Below, piece after piece: positions 28,393 through 37,784 of a stretch of DNA of 64,000 bases. The position numbers were made by a program, and so were the translations under genes. Position 1 is the stretch's first letter; the number at the start of each line of letters is the position of its first letter. Source of the DNA: CAZGNZ01 sp964527215. GTDB taxonomy: Bacteria > Fidelibacterota > Marinisomatia > SCGC-AAA003-L08 > JACNLC01. Location: assembly GCA_964527215.1 (NCBI GenBank), contig CAZGNZ010000019.1:10265-74264 (forward strand), given 5' to 3'. Below the pieces are notes generated by a model. That model had not been told where the DNA came from. It worked only from the letters and a program-made list of their open reading frames with translations, and did no database searches.

Positions 28393-28761
28393 ATGGATAT
28401 ACGGAAAAAAATACTGATAGTCGATGATGAGCGGTCTGTCAGGCAAAGTCTGACCAATTTTCTTGAAGACTTTGATTTCAGTGTTGAAAGTGCTGCCTCG
28501 GCAGAACAGGGGCTTGAACTGCTGGAGCAAACTGAATTCGATCTTGCCATTGTTGATATCAGACTCCCGGGAATTGACGGCAATCAGTTCATTCTTAAGG
28601 CAAACATTGTACAGCCGCGTTTACAGTTCATCGTTCATACCGGTGCAAACTACTATTCACTGCCGTCTGAACTTAAAAAAATCGGAATGACAATGAACCA
28701 GGTGTTTCTTAAGCCAATCTCTGACTTGAACCACTTCATCAAGGTGATTGTTACTATGTAA
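28393..28761 (+). CDS. Single-domain response regulator
   Basis: A stand-alone receiver of 122 residues with the acidic pair at Asp11-Asp12, phospho-acceptor Asp55 in AIVDIRLPG and the switch lysine in VFLKP near 109. There is no output domain, so it should act as a phosphate shuttle or a protein-binding switch. The usual Thr/Ser after beta strand 4 appears as HTGA. It sits 18 bases before the receiver-kinase hybrid at 28780, whose own receiver is its closest relative in the window (FLEDFDFS against YLEDFEYT), suggesting a duplication. A gap of about 215 bases with a likely promoter separates it from the kinase upstream. Confidence 0.9.
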   Translation: MDIRKKILIVDDERSVRQSLTNFLEDFDFSVESAASAEQGLELLEQTEFDLAIVDIRLPGIDGNQFILKANIVQPRLQFIVHTGANYYSLPSELKKIGMTMNQVFLKPISDLNHFIKVIVTM

Positions 28762-28779
28762 CACGACAGGAGTTAACTT

Positions 28780-31263
28780 GTGAATAATGAATCACAAACC
28801 CATTCAATCCTTACAATAGATGATGAAGAAGTAATCCGGACAAGTATCAAGAATTACCTTGAAGATTTTGAATATACAATATATACAGCCGACAACGGCA
28901 GTACCGGAATTCAGACCATTCAGCAGCATCATCCGGATTTGATTCTGGTTGATCTGCGCATGCCGGGTCTGGACGGTCTGGAGGTACTTCAGTGGGTGAA
29001 AAAGCATTCGAAGGAAACTCCCATCATCGTTGTATCAGGGACCGGAGTAATTCAGGATGTCATTGAAGCACTGCATCTGGGCGCGTGGGATTATCTTCTG
29101 AAACCCATTGAGGATCTTTCCGTCCTCCGCCATGCCATTGAAAAAGCGTTGGAACGTGCTCATCTGATAAAGGAGAACCGCCGTTATCAGAATCATCTTG
29201 AGGATCTGGTGGCACAGAAAACCAAGAAGCTGATTGAATCGGAACGTCAATTGGATTCCATAATTAACACTGTGCCTGATATCATCTACCGTCTGGATCC
29301 TGAAGGCCGGATTTCCTTCATCAGCGACTCAATCAATAAATACGGCTACAGTCCAAAAGAGCTCCTTGGGAAAGATATTTATTCCTTGATTCACCGCGAC
29401 GACCATGAACGTGCGAAGTGCGGGATAAACGAACGTCGAACCGGTCAGCGCCGAACACGCCAGCTTGAGCTGAGACTGCTTACAAAAGATCAAAAAGAAG
29501 TATGTTTTGAGGCTTCCTCACTGGCATTGACTGAACCGGTCCTGCAGATTGAGGCGGAAGGACTGTATGCATCCGATGAGCCGAAGCCGGATGACTTCCT
29601 CGGTACCCAGGGGATAGCCAGAGATATCTCCAAGCGAAAAGAGGCAGAAAAAGCCAAACAGGCAGCGCTGTCGGAACTGCAGAGAAGTGAACAGAAATAT
29701 CGATACATTGCTGAACGGAGCTACGATCTGATTGCCACAGCAGATTTGAACGGGACTCTGTCATACATCTCCCCCTCCTCGACACTGATCCTTGGATACC
29801 GGCCCGAAGAAATGCAGAATACACCGTTTTCGAAATATGTACTGCCTGCTGACAGCAGGGTATTTGCGGAGGCTGTTCAGGATTTATCCAGAGGTATTCC
29901 CAGCGAAAATCTTCAGATCCGGTTTAAACGGAAAAAGAAATCTGTGGGATTTCTGGAACTCAACTCCCAGTCGATTTACGAAAATGGTCAGATTGTCGGA
30001 TTTCAAACGATTGCCCGAGACATCACAGCCCGGAAGCAGGCTGAAATGGCGCTTCAAACCGAGCGGGACCGCGCTCAGCTGTATTTGGATATCGCAGGAG
30101 TAATGTTTCTGGTGATTGACCATAAGGAAACAATAACAATGGTGAACCGGAAGACCTGTGAAGTGCTTCAGTATGATGAATCCGAGCTTTTGGGGAAAAA
30201 CTGGTTTAATCTGGCAATTCCGGAAAGCCAAAAAGCTGATTTACGGCAGATATTCTATAATCTGCTTGACGGCAATCTGAAAGAAAATGAATATCAGGAA
30301 TCACCGGTGAAAACAAAAACCGGCAATGAAAGGATGATTGCCTGGCACAATGCCTATCTCAAAGATGAATCCGGAGAAATTATCGGTACCTTGAGTTCAG
30401 GGGAGGATATCACTGAACGGAAACAGGCGGAGGAAGAGCTGAACCTGTATCGTGAAAACCTGGAAGCACAGGTTGAGAAGCGCACCCAGGAACTTCAGGA
30501 AAAGCAGACACAGCTGATCCACTCGGGCCGGCTTGCATCATTGGGGGAGATGGCAACCGGAATAGCTCATGAACTGAACCAGCCGCTTTCCATTATTCGA
30601 GGTCAGACAGAGTTGATGCAAATATTTGCCGATCGCAACAAGATTCGAAAAAAAGACCTTGATAAATCCTATGATATCATCATCGCACAAGTGGATCGTG
30701 CGGCGGAAATCATCAATCACATGCGAGGATTCTCACGGAAAAATGTGGTTTACAAAGACGCCATTGATGTAAACGATCCGGTTTCCAGCAGCATGGTGTT
30801 TTTCAAAGAGCAGTTCCGCGTCAATAATATTCTGCTGAATCTGGATCTCGCGGATAACCTGCCCAAAGTAAATCTCAATCCTCAGAAATTTGAACAGATT
30901 ATCGTCAATTTTGTCAACAACGCCCGCTACGCCGTAGAAAAAAGTGCAGAGACGGTCAATTCACCCGACTATCACAAAAAGGTTACAATTCGAACCTTCC
31001 TGGACGATAACGGCAGAAACGTCGTTTTTGAGGTGAAAGACAACGGCATCGGCATGTCACCCGAAACCGCTGACCGCTGCCTGGAACCATTTTTTACAAC
31101 CAAGGATGTTGGCGAGGGTACAGGTTTGGGACTATCCATCGTGAATGGACTGGTGGGCGAAATCAGTGGGACCATTCAGATTGAAAGTACACTGGATGTC
31201 GGTACCGCTATCCGCGTTTTACTGCCGTGTAAAACACACAATACAACAGATCCGGACAACTAG
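28780..31263 (+). CDS. Receiver-PAS-histidine kinase hybrid
   Basis: An 827-residue soluble protein. Residues 1-125 are a receiver with acceptor Asp58 in LVDLRMPG, then come PAS domains at about 157-285, 306-425 and 431-550, a coiled linker (VEKRTQELQEKQ), the DHp motif GEMATGIAHELNQPLSIIRG with His597 and an ATPase domain (FVNNARYAVEK, DNGIGM, GTGLGLSIV). Having the receiver at the N-terminus suggests an intermediate in a relay: it can be phosphorylated by another kinase and then tune its own kinase. GTG 28780 is used because AGGAG lies seven bases upstream. It ends three bases before the next kinase. Confidence 0.92.
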   Translation: MNNESQTHSILTIDDEEVIRTSIKNYLEDFEYTIYTADNGSTGIQTIQQHHPDLILVDLRMPGLDGLEVLQWVKKHSKETPIIVVSGTGVIQDVIEALHLGAWDYLLKPIEDLSVLRHAIEKALERAHLIKENRRYQNHLEDLVAQKTKKLIESERQLDSIINTVPDIIYRLDPEGRISFISDSINKYGYSPKELLGKDIYSLIHRDDHERAKCGINERRTGQRRTRQLELRLLTKDQKEVCFEASSLALTEPVLQIEAEGLYASDEPKPDDFLGTQGIARDISKRKEAEKAKQAALSELQRSEQKYRYIAERSYDLIATADLNGTLSYISPSSTLILGYRPEEMQNTPFSKYVLPADSRVFAEAVQDLSRGIPSENLQIRFKRKKKSVGFLELNSQSIYENGQIVGFQTIARDITARKQAEMALQTERDRAQLYLDIAGVMFLVIDHKETITMVNRKTCEVLQYDESELLGKNWFNLAIPESQKADLRQIFYNLLDGNLKENEYQESPVKTKTGNERMIAWHNAYLKDESGEIIGTLSSGEDITERKQAEEELNLYRENLEAQVEKRTQELQEKQTQLIHSGRLASLGEMATGIAHELNQPLSIIRGQTELMQIFADRNKIRKKDLDKSYDIIIAQVDRAAEIINHMRGFSRKNVVYKDAIDVNDPVSSSMVFFKEQFRVNNILLNLDLADNLPKVNLNPQKFEQIIVNFVNNARYAVEKSAETVNSPDYHKKVTIRTFLDDNGRNVVFEVKDNGIGMSPETADRCLEPFFTTKDVGEGTGLGLSIVNGLVGEISGTIQIESTLDVGTAIRVLLPCKTHNTTDPDN

Positions 31264-31266
31264 ACG

Positions 31267-33459
31267 ATGGATTCATTTATTAAACTACCCGGTAACATCA
31301 AGCGCAGATATGTTTTCCTGCCCTTTATCCTCCTTTCATTCTGCCTGCTGTTTATCTCTCTGTATAAAGAGGTCCGGAACAACACAATTGAAGAATTCAA
31401 CCGGCAGCAGATGCTCCTGGCTCAACAGGCTGCAAAAAGCATTGAGCGGATTTTTCTTGATTATTTTCAGGATCTTTCATTCCTTTCTGCACTGCCGGAT
31501 ATCTCAGCATTTTCGCCGGAAGGGGAAAAAATCATTCAGGCCTATTTTGCTGAAAGCCGTGAAATCATCACCGCCGTTACCCGGGCCAGCGAAGAAGGCC
31601 GTATTGTATATACCATTCCTGCAAATCCGGATGTGATCGGCGCAGATATTTCCTATCAAACCCACATCAAGACACTGCTGGATACCCGGCAGCCAGTCAT
31701 CAGTGATATTTTCAGAGCTGTTCAGGGATATGAAACCATCGCATATCATATACCTGTATACAATGATTCCGTTTTTACCGGCAGTTTGGCGCTTCTGCTG
31801 TCATTTGACAGGATTACACAAGGCTATTTTGAGAATATCAAAATTGGGGAAGAAGGCTATGCCCTGGTCTACAGTCAGAATGGGACGATCCTGTTTGCTC
31901 CCGAACCTGAACCGCCTGCGGATTCCGGTGAAGTGACCGAATTGGATGAAATGCTGAAAAGCAATCCGAATTTGCTGTCCGGGGAACCGGGATTTATGGA
32001 ATATCAATCGAGAGACAGGACCACTCCCAAAAGTAAGCGAAAAACCAAACAATGCGCTTTTGCTCCCATCAGTTTTGGAGGATCTCATTGGATTGTCTGT
32101 GTCACAACTCCGGAAAAAGAAATTTTGAAAACCATGGCCGGATTTCAAATTCGGCTCTATCTGTTTTCAGGTCTGGCTCTTTTTGCATTTGGCATCTATA
32201 CATTTTATCTATTGAAATTTTGGGCAGTTTACAAAGAAACAATGCTGCGCCGGGAGGCCGAAAAAGCACTGGATGCCAGTGAGGAAAGATTCAAAATGCT
32301 GATGGAGCAGGCACCGTTTGCCATTGAAATCCGAACTCCGGACGGAGAGCTGCAGCATGTAAATGAATCATGGTACCGACTGTTTGAAGCTGGAAATCAA
32401 ACCAACAAAACGGTTCACGGCAATATTTTTAAAGATCAGTATGCGAAAAAAGCAGGGTTTGATAATGCTTTCCGTCAGGCACTCACCGGAAAAAAAATCG
32501 ATTTGGCAGATGTGGTCCTTTACTCTGAATCGAATCCCGATTTTCCGGTTAAGCGGCATTTTCATTCCAGTTTTTACCCCCTTCTGGATGCCCAAGATGA
32601 AATTATATATATTGCTATGACTCATGAAGATATCACCAGCCGTCGGAATAACGAGACGGAACTGGAAGAGTATAGAAGTCATCTGGAGGAGTTGGTAGAT
32701 CAGCGGACCCGTGAAGTAAAGGATAAACAGGTTCAGCTGACGCATGCCGGCCGCCTGGCTTCACTCGGGGAGATGGCCTCTGGCGTTGCCCATGAACTGA
32801 ACCAGCCTTTGTCAATCATTCGGTTTCAAACCGAACTTCTTCAACTAATGGAATGGAAAAGTGACGGATCAAAGAAGGAAGTCCATGAAGGATTAACAAC
32901 CATTGTCACCGAAGTGGACCGCGCCTCAAAGATCATTGATCATATGCGTTACTTTGCCCGCCGTGACAATAAGGATCAGAACCCGATTAACATCGCTGAG
33001 CCCATCCTCAGAAGCATGGATTTCTTCAAGGAGCAGTTCAGAGTTCATGATATACTGCTCGAAGTCAATATCCAACCCAATCTGCCCAGTGTACTCATGG
33101 ATCCCCAGCAGATGGAACAGATTGTGGTTAACTTTATCAACAACGCCCGATATGCGATTGATGTGCTGGAACGGTCCGGGACAGCAAAACACCGGAAACT
33201 GGTTCAAATCAACGCCCATACCAGTAAAGACAAACAATATGTTGTTTTTGAGGTTACAGACAGCGGAATCGGCATGAACAAGGATGTAAAGCAGAAATGT
33301 CTGGATCCATTCTTCACAACAAAAGAAGTTGGTCAGGGGACCGGACTGGGTCTCTCAATCGTTCACGGCATTGTTCAGACATTTGACGGTACACTGCATA
33401 TTGACACTGAACCGGATTCAGGATCTGTTTTCCAGGTTCGATTTCCGGTTGCCGAATAA
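31267..33459 (+). CDS. Membrane-bound Cache-PAS sensor histidine kinase
   Basis: A 730-residue inner-membrane sensor. Membrane segment one is at about residues 15-35 and the second at 297-320 (LYLFSGLALFAFGIYTFYLL). The roughly 260 periplasmic residues between them have the look of a double Cache domain (YISYQTHIKTLLDTRQPVIS-like ADISYQTHIKTLLDTRQPVI and FRAVQGYETIAYHIPVY), which binds small molecules such as amino or organic acids. One PAS at about 335-460 and the coil VDQRTREVKDKQ lead to GEMASGVAHELNQPLSIIRF with His509 and a complete ATPase domain. It is the only kinase of the run that can sense the outside. Four bases or fewer separate it from the hybrid kinase upstream. Confidence 0.92.
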   Translation: MDSFIKLPGNIKRRYVFLPFILLSFCLLFISLYKEVRNNTIEEFNRQQMLLAQQAAKSIERIFLDYFQDLSFLSALPDISAFSPEGEKIIQAYFAESREIITAVTRASEEGRIVYTIPANPDVIGADISYQTHIKTLLDTRQPVISDIFRAVQGYETIAYHIPVYNDSVFTGSLALLLSFDRITQGYFENIKIGEEGYALVYSQNGTILFAPEPEPPADSGEVTELDEMLKSNPNLLSGEPGFMEYQSRDRTTPKSKRKTKQCAFAPISFGGSHWIVCVTTPEKEILKTMAGFQIRLYLFSGLALFAFGIYTFYLLKFWAVYKETMLRREAEKALDASEERFKMLMEQAPFAIEIRTPDGELQHVNESWYRLFEAGNQTNKTVHGNIFKDQYAKKAGFDNAFRQALTGKKIDLADVVLYSESNPDFPVKRHFHSSFYPLLDAQDEIIYIAMTHEDITSRRNNETELEEYRSHLEELVDQRTREVKDKQVQLTHAGRLASLGEMASGVAHELNQPLSIIRFQTELLQLMEWKSDGSKKEVHEGLTTIVTEVDRASKIIDHMRYFARRDNKDQNPINIAEPILRSMDFFKEQFRVHDILLEVNIQPNLPSVLMDPQQMEQIVVNFINNARYAIDVLERSGTAKHRKLVQINAHTSKDKQYVVFEVTDSGIGMNKDVKQKCLDPFFTTKEVGQGTGLGLSIVHGIVQTFDGTLHIDTEPDSGSVFQVRFPVAE

Positions 33460-33622
33460 GCGGCCGCTGTTAACTGATATCTGCCGTAAAACGGCACCCC
33501 GCGCAAACCCGGAATCCAATTTGAACGGGTCATTTTCTGAAGTCCCTCACGCCCGGTGGTCATCGGGATTCCGGCAAACAGGAAAAACACAATATTCCGG
33601 GATAATTGAAAGGAGCATTTAA

Positions 33623-35371
33623 TTGAAAGCAATCAGAATTTTCAGTCTGATATTGATCACTGCGCTGTTTCCTTTATCTGCACAAGATTTTGATGAAGGG
33701 TCTTATGGAACCGGTTATTATGATACGGCAGGGCCGTTTTCTGTCCCGGATCTGAATGCACCTCTGTTGGGTGACATCAACGGTGATGAGATAGTCAATG
33801 TGCAGGATATCATCATTGTGGTTGGAGCCATCATCGGTACAACAGAGCTGACACCGGAAGAATTTGCGGAGGCAGATCAGAATTTTGATCAGCAGTTGGA
33901 TGTGCTGGATGTGGTATTTCTGGTGAGCCAGATTTTGGATCCGCAGGAAGTTGGCTGGGATTTTCAGTCCAATTGGAACGGAGAAGATTGTTATATATTC
34001 ATTCAGTACGATGCATCCGTCACCAATTCAAGCGCATTGTGGAGTTCGGACACAAAGGAAGCTCTGCTGGAAAATTCACCGGACAATGTCCATTATTTTT
34101 TCATCTCAAACCGCTTGCAGTCTTCTTCTGATATTTCCGCAATGCAATCAAACTTTGATGAAATACTGGCAGATGCTGATCCGGATTTCCAGATTCACTG
34201 GAACAGTCACCTGCATTTTGTTTCTGAGCGGACAAGCCAGCTGGACAACTGGCTGCCGGAAGCTCTCAGTGGAAAATACGCATTGGGTATTGACCGTTTT
34301 CAGCGTATCCGCCAAATCGGGTATCTGGGCAATCCCAATGGATTTACCGGGACACACATGAGCTATCTCGCCCATGAAGCCATCTATTATAACTACGAGT
34401 GGAATACTTTTTCGGATTTGAACTCGGATATGCTGGAAATCACAGTGTTTGACAGCGTACCCTACGGCGGCGGCTGGTCTCCCACCCTTGTTGACACGGT
34501 TGTTTTTCCCGATTCAGAGGTTCTGGAAACAATTGGTCGAATGGAAATCGAAGCCTTTCTGCCGTGTCCTGATTACGACGACGGAAACTGCGATGACTGG
34601 GACAGGATTGCCAGACTGAGAGTGTGTGAACTGGACGGAACCGACTGCGTCGAAATCGCCCGCTGGATCACTCCGTTTGACCGGCAGCCGCATTGGCTGA
34701 CGGATATAACGCCCTTTGTCTCTGCTCTTCACCCCGGCGGTCCCAGACAGGTTCGCTTTACGATTTCCGGCTGGCCCAACAACATGGTGACTGTCAAGCT
34801 TCGGCTGTATAGCGAAATCCAGACTTATGGAACACCCAGAGAGGTAATCCCGCTATGGACCGGTGCTCAGTTCAATGAAGACTATAACGAAAATTTCGAT
34901 CCGCAGATTTTTGCGGTTCCGGAGAATGCGGCACGGGTTGAACTGGTTGCATTTATCACCGGACATGGGATGGGATGTGACACCGGCAACTGTGCGGAAT
35001 TCTGCAACTCAGGACATTTTTATGAAGTCAACGGCGGAAACAATGATGGATACTTTGAACAAACCCATCCAACCGCGGGCGATACTGACTACTGCATGGA
35101 ACCGGAAAGAATTGCCCAGGGTACCATTCCCAATCAATGGGGCACCTGGGGATACGGCCGTGCGGGGTGGTGCCCCGGACTGGATGTTCCGCCCTTTATC
35201 CATGATATCACCCCCTACATTTTTACCGGCGATGAAAATGTCATCACCTATGAGGGGTGCTATATTCAGTATGAATCCCAGGGCTGTACCGATTGGCCGG
35301 CTCCCGTTGACTGCGGCGGCGGATACCAGGCGGAAATTATCTATTCATCCTATATCGTTATTTGGTACTGA
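33623..35371 (+). CDS. Secreted PNGase F-like protein with dockerin-like module
   Basis: A 582-residue exported protein with signal peptide MKAIRIFSLILITALFPLSA. Residues 49-111 hold two dockerin-like motifs (GDINGDEIVNVQDIIIVVG and a second around DQNFDQQLDVLDVVFLV). Residues about 255-582 match peptide-N-glycosidase F: CDDWDRIARLRV at 323 (the first Asp corresponds to the catalytic Asp60 of the Elizabethkingia enzyme), ARWITPFDR, then the C-terminal half with NCAEFCNSGHFYEVNGG (Glu459 aligning with Glu206) and GYGRAGWCPGLDVPP. The enzyme class removes N-glycans from glycoproteins. Residues 115-255 are unassigned. Unlike the protein at 15502 it lacks a YPNPFNP sorting tail. An AAGGAG site precedes the TTG/ATG region at its start. 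Confidence 0.88.
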   Translation: MKAIRIFSLILITALFPLSAQDFDEGSYGTGYYDTAGPFSVPDLNAPLLGDINGDEIVNVQDIIIVVGAIIGTTELTPEEFAEADQNFDQQLDVLDVVFLVSQILDPQEVGWDFQSNWNGEDCYIFIQYDASVTNSSALWSSDTKEALLENSPDNVHYFFISNRLQSSSDISAMQSNFDEILADADPDFQIHWNSHLHFVSERTSQLDNWLPEALSGKYALGIDRFQRIRQIGYLGNPNGFTGTHMSYLAHEAIYYNYEWNTFSDLNSDMLEITVFDSVPYGGGWSPTLVDTVVFPDSEVLETIGRMEIEAFLPCPDYDDGNCDDWDRIARLRVCELDGTDCVEIARWITPFDRQPHWLTDITPFVSALHPGGPRQVRFTISGWPNNMVTVKLRLYSEIQTYGTPREVIPLWTGAQFNEDYNENFDPQIFAVPENAARVELVAFITGHGMGCDTGNCAEFCNSGHFYEVNGGNNDGYFEQTHPTAGDTDYCMEPERIAQGTIPNQWGTWGYGRAGWCPGLDVPPFIHDITPYIFTGDENVITYEGCYIQYESQGCTDWPAPVDCGGGYQAEIIYSSYIVIWY

Positions 35372-35377
35372 TTTCTG

Positions 35378-35405
35378 ATCGGCGGGAATATCCATGCCGA
35401 TTTTT
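35378..35405 (+). terminator. Terminator after the PNGase F-like gene
   Basis: ATCGGC and GCCGAT form a six-base-pair stem over a twelve-base loop and are followed by TTTTT. It sits seven bases after the stop codon. Confidence 0.6.
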
Positions 35406-35833
35406 CAAACCCGGATAATAACCCGGGACTGGACGTCGGCCGGCCGGAAAAAATTCTCTCGATCCAGAATATGCAGAAACCGGCACAGTCACAAGGAGCC
35501 GTAAACGGGATTTACAAATTTTCTTATTTTAACTTCTGAACCCACCCCTTCCGCAAGAAGCGGGAATACCCCCCTTTGCCCATGTCCGCCCTGTGTGCAG
35601 ATTAGGCGCTTTTGGCATTCGGTCAGGCAGCGGACGGATTAAACATCATCCGATATTTCGTTGTTTTTTATGTGCCCTTATTCCGAAGCTGTCATTCCGG
35701 ATTGCTCATCTCCAATTTGCTCCCTGAAATTTTCATTCGGACTAGAAATATTCGGGTTAGATCAGAATTTGGTTTATGAATATTTATCCGACTCATTTAT
35801 GGCAGGAGGCTCCGTAAATTTACATGCTTGAAT
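35406..35833. other. Gene-free stretch upstream of the acyl-CoA operon
   Basis: About 430 bases with no credible reading frame or RNA gene. A short imperfect stem (TTCCGC/GCGGGAA) lies near 35550, and A+T-rich sequence from about 35720 to 35830 probably carries the promoter of the operon. Nothing else could be named. Confidence 0.4.
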
Positions 35834-35849
35834 TGTGATTGAATTCACA
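35834..35849. promoter_or_regulatory. CRP/FNR-type operator palindrome
   Basis: TGTGATTGAATTCACA is an exact TGTGA-N6-TCACA inverted repeat, the consensus for CRP-family regulators. It lies 45 bases before the ATG of the CoA-transferase gene, which suggests control of the acyl-CoA operon. No Crp/Fnr gene is in the window, so the regulator is inferred. Confidence 0.6.
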
Positions 35850-35894
35850 CTACAAAGAAATTAATCGGACGTTTGTCTGAAACCATTGGAAGTA

Positions 35895-37781
35895 ATGGAC
35901 ACTGAGAGCCTTATGGAGCAATTCCGGAATCAATATCCGGAAAAGTTCCAGCCCCTGAAAGCAATTTTTTCCAAAATTCATAAAGGCAGTCGGATTTTTA
36001 TCAGCACTGCCTGCGGTGAACCCCAGTTTCTGGTCAGGGAACTGGTCAAGTTTGTTGAATCCGATCCCAAGGCACTGCTGGACTCTGAAGTCATGCATGT
36101 TTGGACACTGGGAGTTGCGCCATACACAGACGAGAAATTCAAACATAATTTCCGGCATAATTCCTTTTTCATCGGCAACAACACCCGCGGGGCCGTAAAC
36201 GAAGGCCTGGCCGACTATACCCCCATATTTCTTTCAAAAATTCCCCGACTTTTTCAAAATGGATTTGTGCAGGTGGATGTTGCTTTGATCCAGGCATCGC
36301 TTCCCGACATTCACGGCTACATGAGCCTGGGAGTCAGCGTGGACATCGTTAAGGCGGCGGTTGAGGTTTCCAAAATGGTGATATTCCAGGTGAACCGGCA
36401 TATGCCCCGGGTACATGGAGACGGATTTATCCATATATCCAAGGTTGACCACATCGTGCATCACGACGAACCGCTGCTGGAGTTCCAGGATGAGCTGGAT
36501 AACTCAGTGGCCAATCGAATCGGACAGTTTGTTTCCAGACTGGTAGAAAACGGTGACACCATTCAGGTTGGCTACGGCAGCATTCCAAATGCCATTCTGT
36601 CCTGTCTTTCCGGGAAAAAGGATTTGGGTGTCCATACCGAGCTGCTCAGTGACGGGCTTGTCGATCTGATGAAATCGGGGGTGATTAACAATTCCAAGAA
36701 AAGCATTAATACCGGAAAATCCATCGCAACGTTCTGTATGGGATATAAGCAGACGTACGAGTATCTGGATGACAATCCTTCCATTGAATTCCGAAGTGTG
36801 GATATTACAAATGATCCACTTGTCATTGCCCTTCATCACCGAATGACAGCAATCAACAGTGCCCTGGAGATTGATCTGACCGGGCAGGCAACAGCTGAAT
36901 CACTGGGTCATATTTTTTACAGCGGCATTGGCGGCCAGGCAGATTTCATGAGAGGAGCCGTGTTGGCGGAGCAGGGCAAAACCATTCTGACGCTGCCTTC
37001 GACCGCAGAAAACGGCCGGGTGTCCCGAATCGTACCGTTTCTGAGTGAAGGTGCCGGGGTTACCCTGAATCGTGGTGATATCTATTATGTGGTTACTGAG
37101 TACGGAATCGCCTATCTGCATGGAAAAAATATTCGTGAACGGGCTATGGAGCTGATTTCAATTGCTCACCCAAAATTCCGGCCGACGCTTATTCGCGAAG
37201 CCAAAAAAAGAAACCTGATTTATCACGATCAGGCATTCATTGCCGGTAAGGGCGGGGAATATCCTGAGCAGCTGGAGTCCTACCGCAAGGATCGGAATGG
37301 TGAGGAAATTTTCCTCCGCCCCGTTAAAATCAGCGATGAACCGCTGCTGAAAGATTTATTTTATTCTCTGTCTGACCAAAGCATGTATCGAAGGTTTATC
37401 TCAACGCGCAAAGATATGCCTCATGAACTGCTCCAGGACTACGTGGTTATCGATTATACCAAGGAAATGATCATTCTGGTCATTCAGCCGTCTGAAGACA
37501 AGGAAGAAGTTCTGGGCATGGGACAGTACCGGATTATTGAGAATACACACACTGCAGATGTTGCGTTTGTGATCCGGGATGAATACCAGAACCGCGGTAT
37601 CGGCCGGGAACTGCTCAGTTATCTGACACTGCTGGCAAAGAAACAGGGTTTACTGGGATTCAGTGCTGAAGTTCTCATCGATAATTATCCCATGCAGCAC
37701 TTGTTTGAAAGCATGGGATTTGATATCGAAAAACGAAATGCGGAAGGTATTTATGAAATGAAAATGACGTTTAGGGAGTAG
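35895..37781 (+). CDS. Acetyl-CoA hydrolase/CoA-transferase fused to a GNAT acetyltransferase domain
   Basis: A 628-residue two-part cytoplasmic enzyme. Residues 1-440 are a class I-type acetyl-CoA hydrolase/4-hydroxybutyrate CoA-transferase: SRIFISTACGEPQFLV, QVGYGSIPNAI and LGVHTELLSDG, where the Glu is the probable thioester-forming residue, and YSGIGGQADFMRGA. Residues about 455-628 are a GNAT domain (FLRPVKISDEPLL, EYQNRGIGRELL for acetyl-CoA binding). This fusion is a known NCBI architecture; the GNAT part could acetylate a lysine of a CoA-using partner. ATG 35895 is preferred; TTG 35886 is also possible. Three bases before the Acd gene, so the two are coupled. Confidence 0.9.
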   Translation: MDTESLMEQFRNQYPEKFQPLKAIFSKIHKGSRIFISTACGEPQFLVRELVKFVESDPKALLDSEVMHVWTLGVAPYTDEKFKHNFRHNSFFIGNNTRGAVNEGLADYTPIFLSKIPRLFQNGFVQVDVALIQASLPDIHGYMSLGVSVDIVKAAVEVSKMVIFQVNRHMPRVHGDGFIHISKVDHIVHHDEPLLEFQDELDNSVANRIGQFVSRLVENGDTIQVGYGSIPNAILSCLSGKKDLGVHTELLSDGLVDLMKSGVINNSKKSINTGKSIATFCMGYKQTYEYLDDNPSIEFRSVDITNDPLVIALHHRMTAINSALEIDLTGQATAESLGHIFYSGIGGQADFMRGAVLAEQGKTILTLPSTAENGRVSRIVPFLSEGAGVTLNRGDIYYVVTEYGIAYLHGKNIRERAMELISIAHPKFRPTLIREAKKRNLIYHDQAFIAGKGGEYPEQLESYRKDRNGEEIFLRPVKISDEPLLKDLFYSLSDQSMYRRFISTRKDMPHELLQDYVVIDYTKEMIILVIQPSEDKEEVLGMGQYRIIENTHTADVAFVIRDEYQNRGIGRELLSYLTLLAKKQGLLGFSAEVLIDNYPMQHLFESMGFDIEKRNAEGIYEMKMTFRE

Positions 37782-37784
37782 TGC

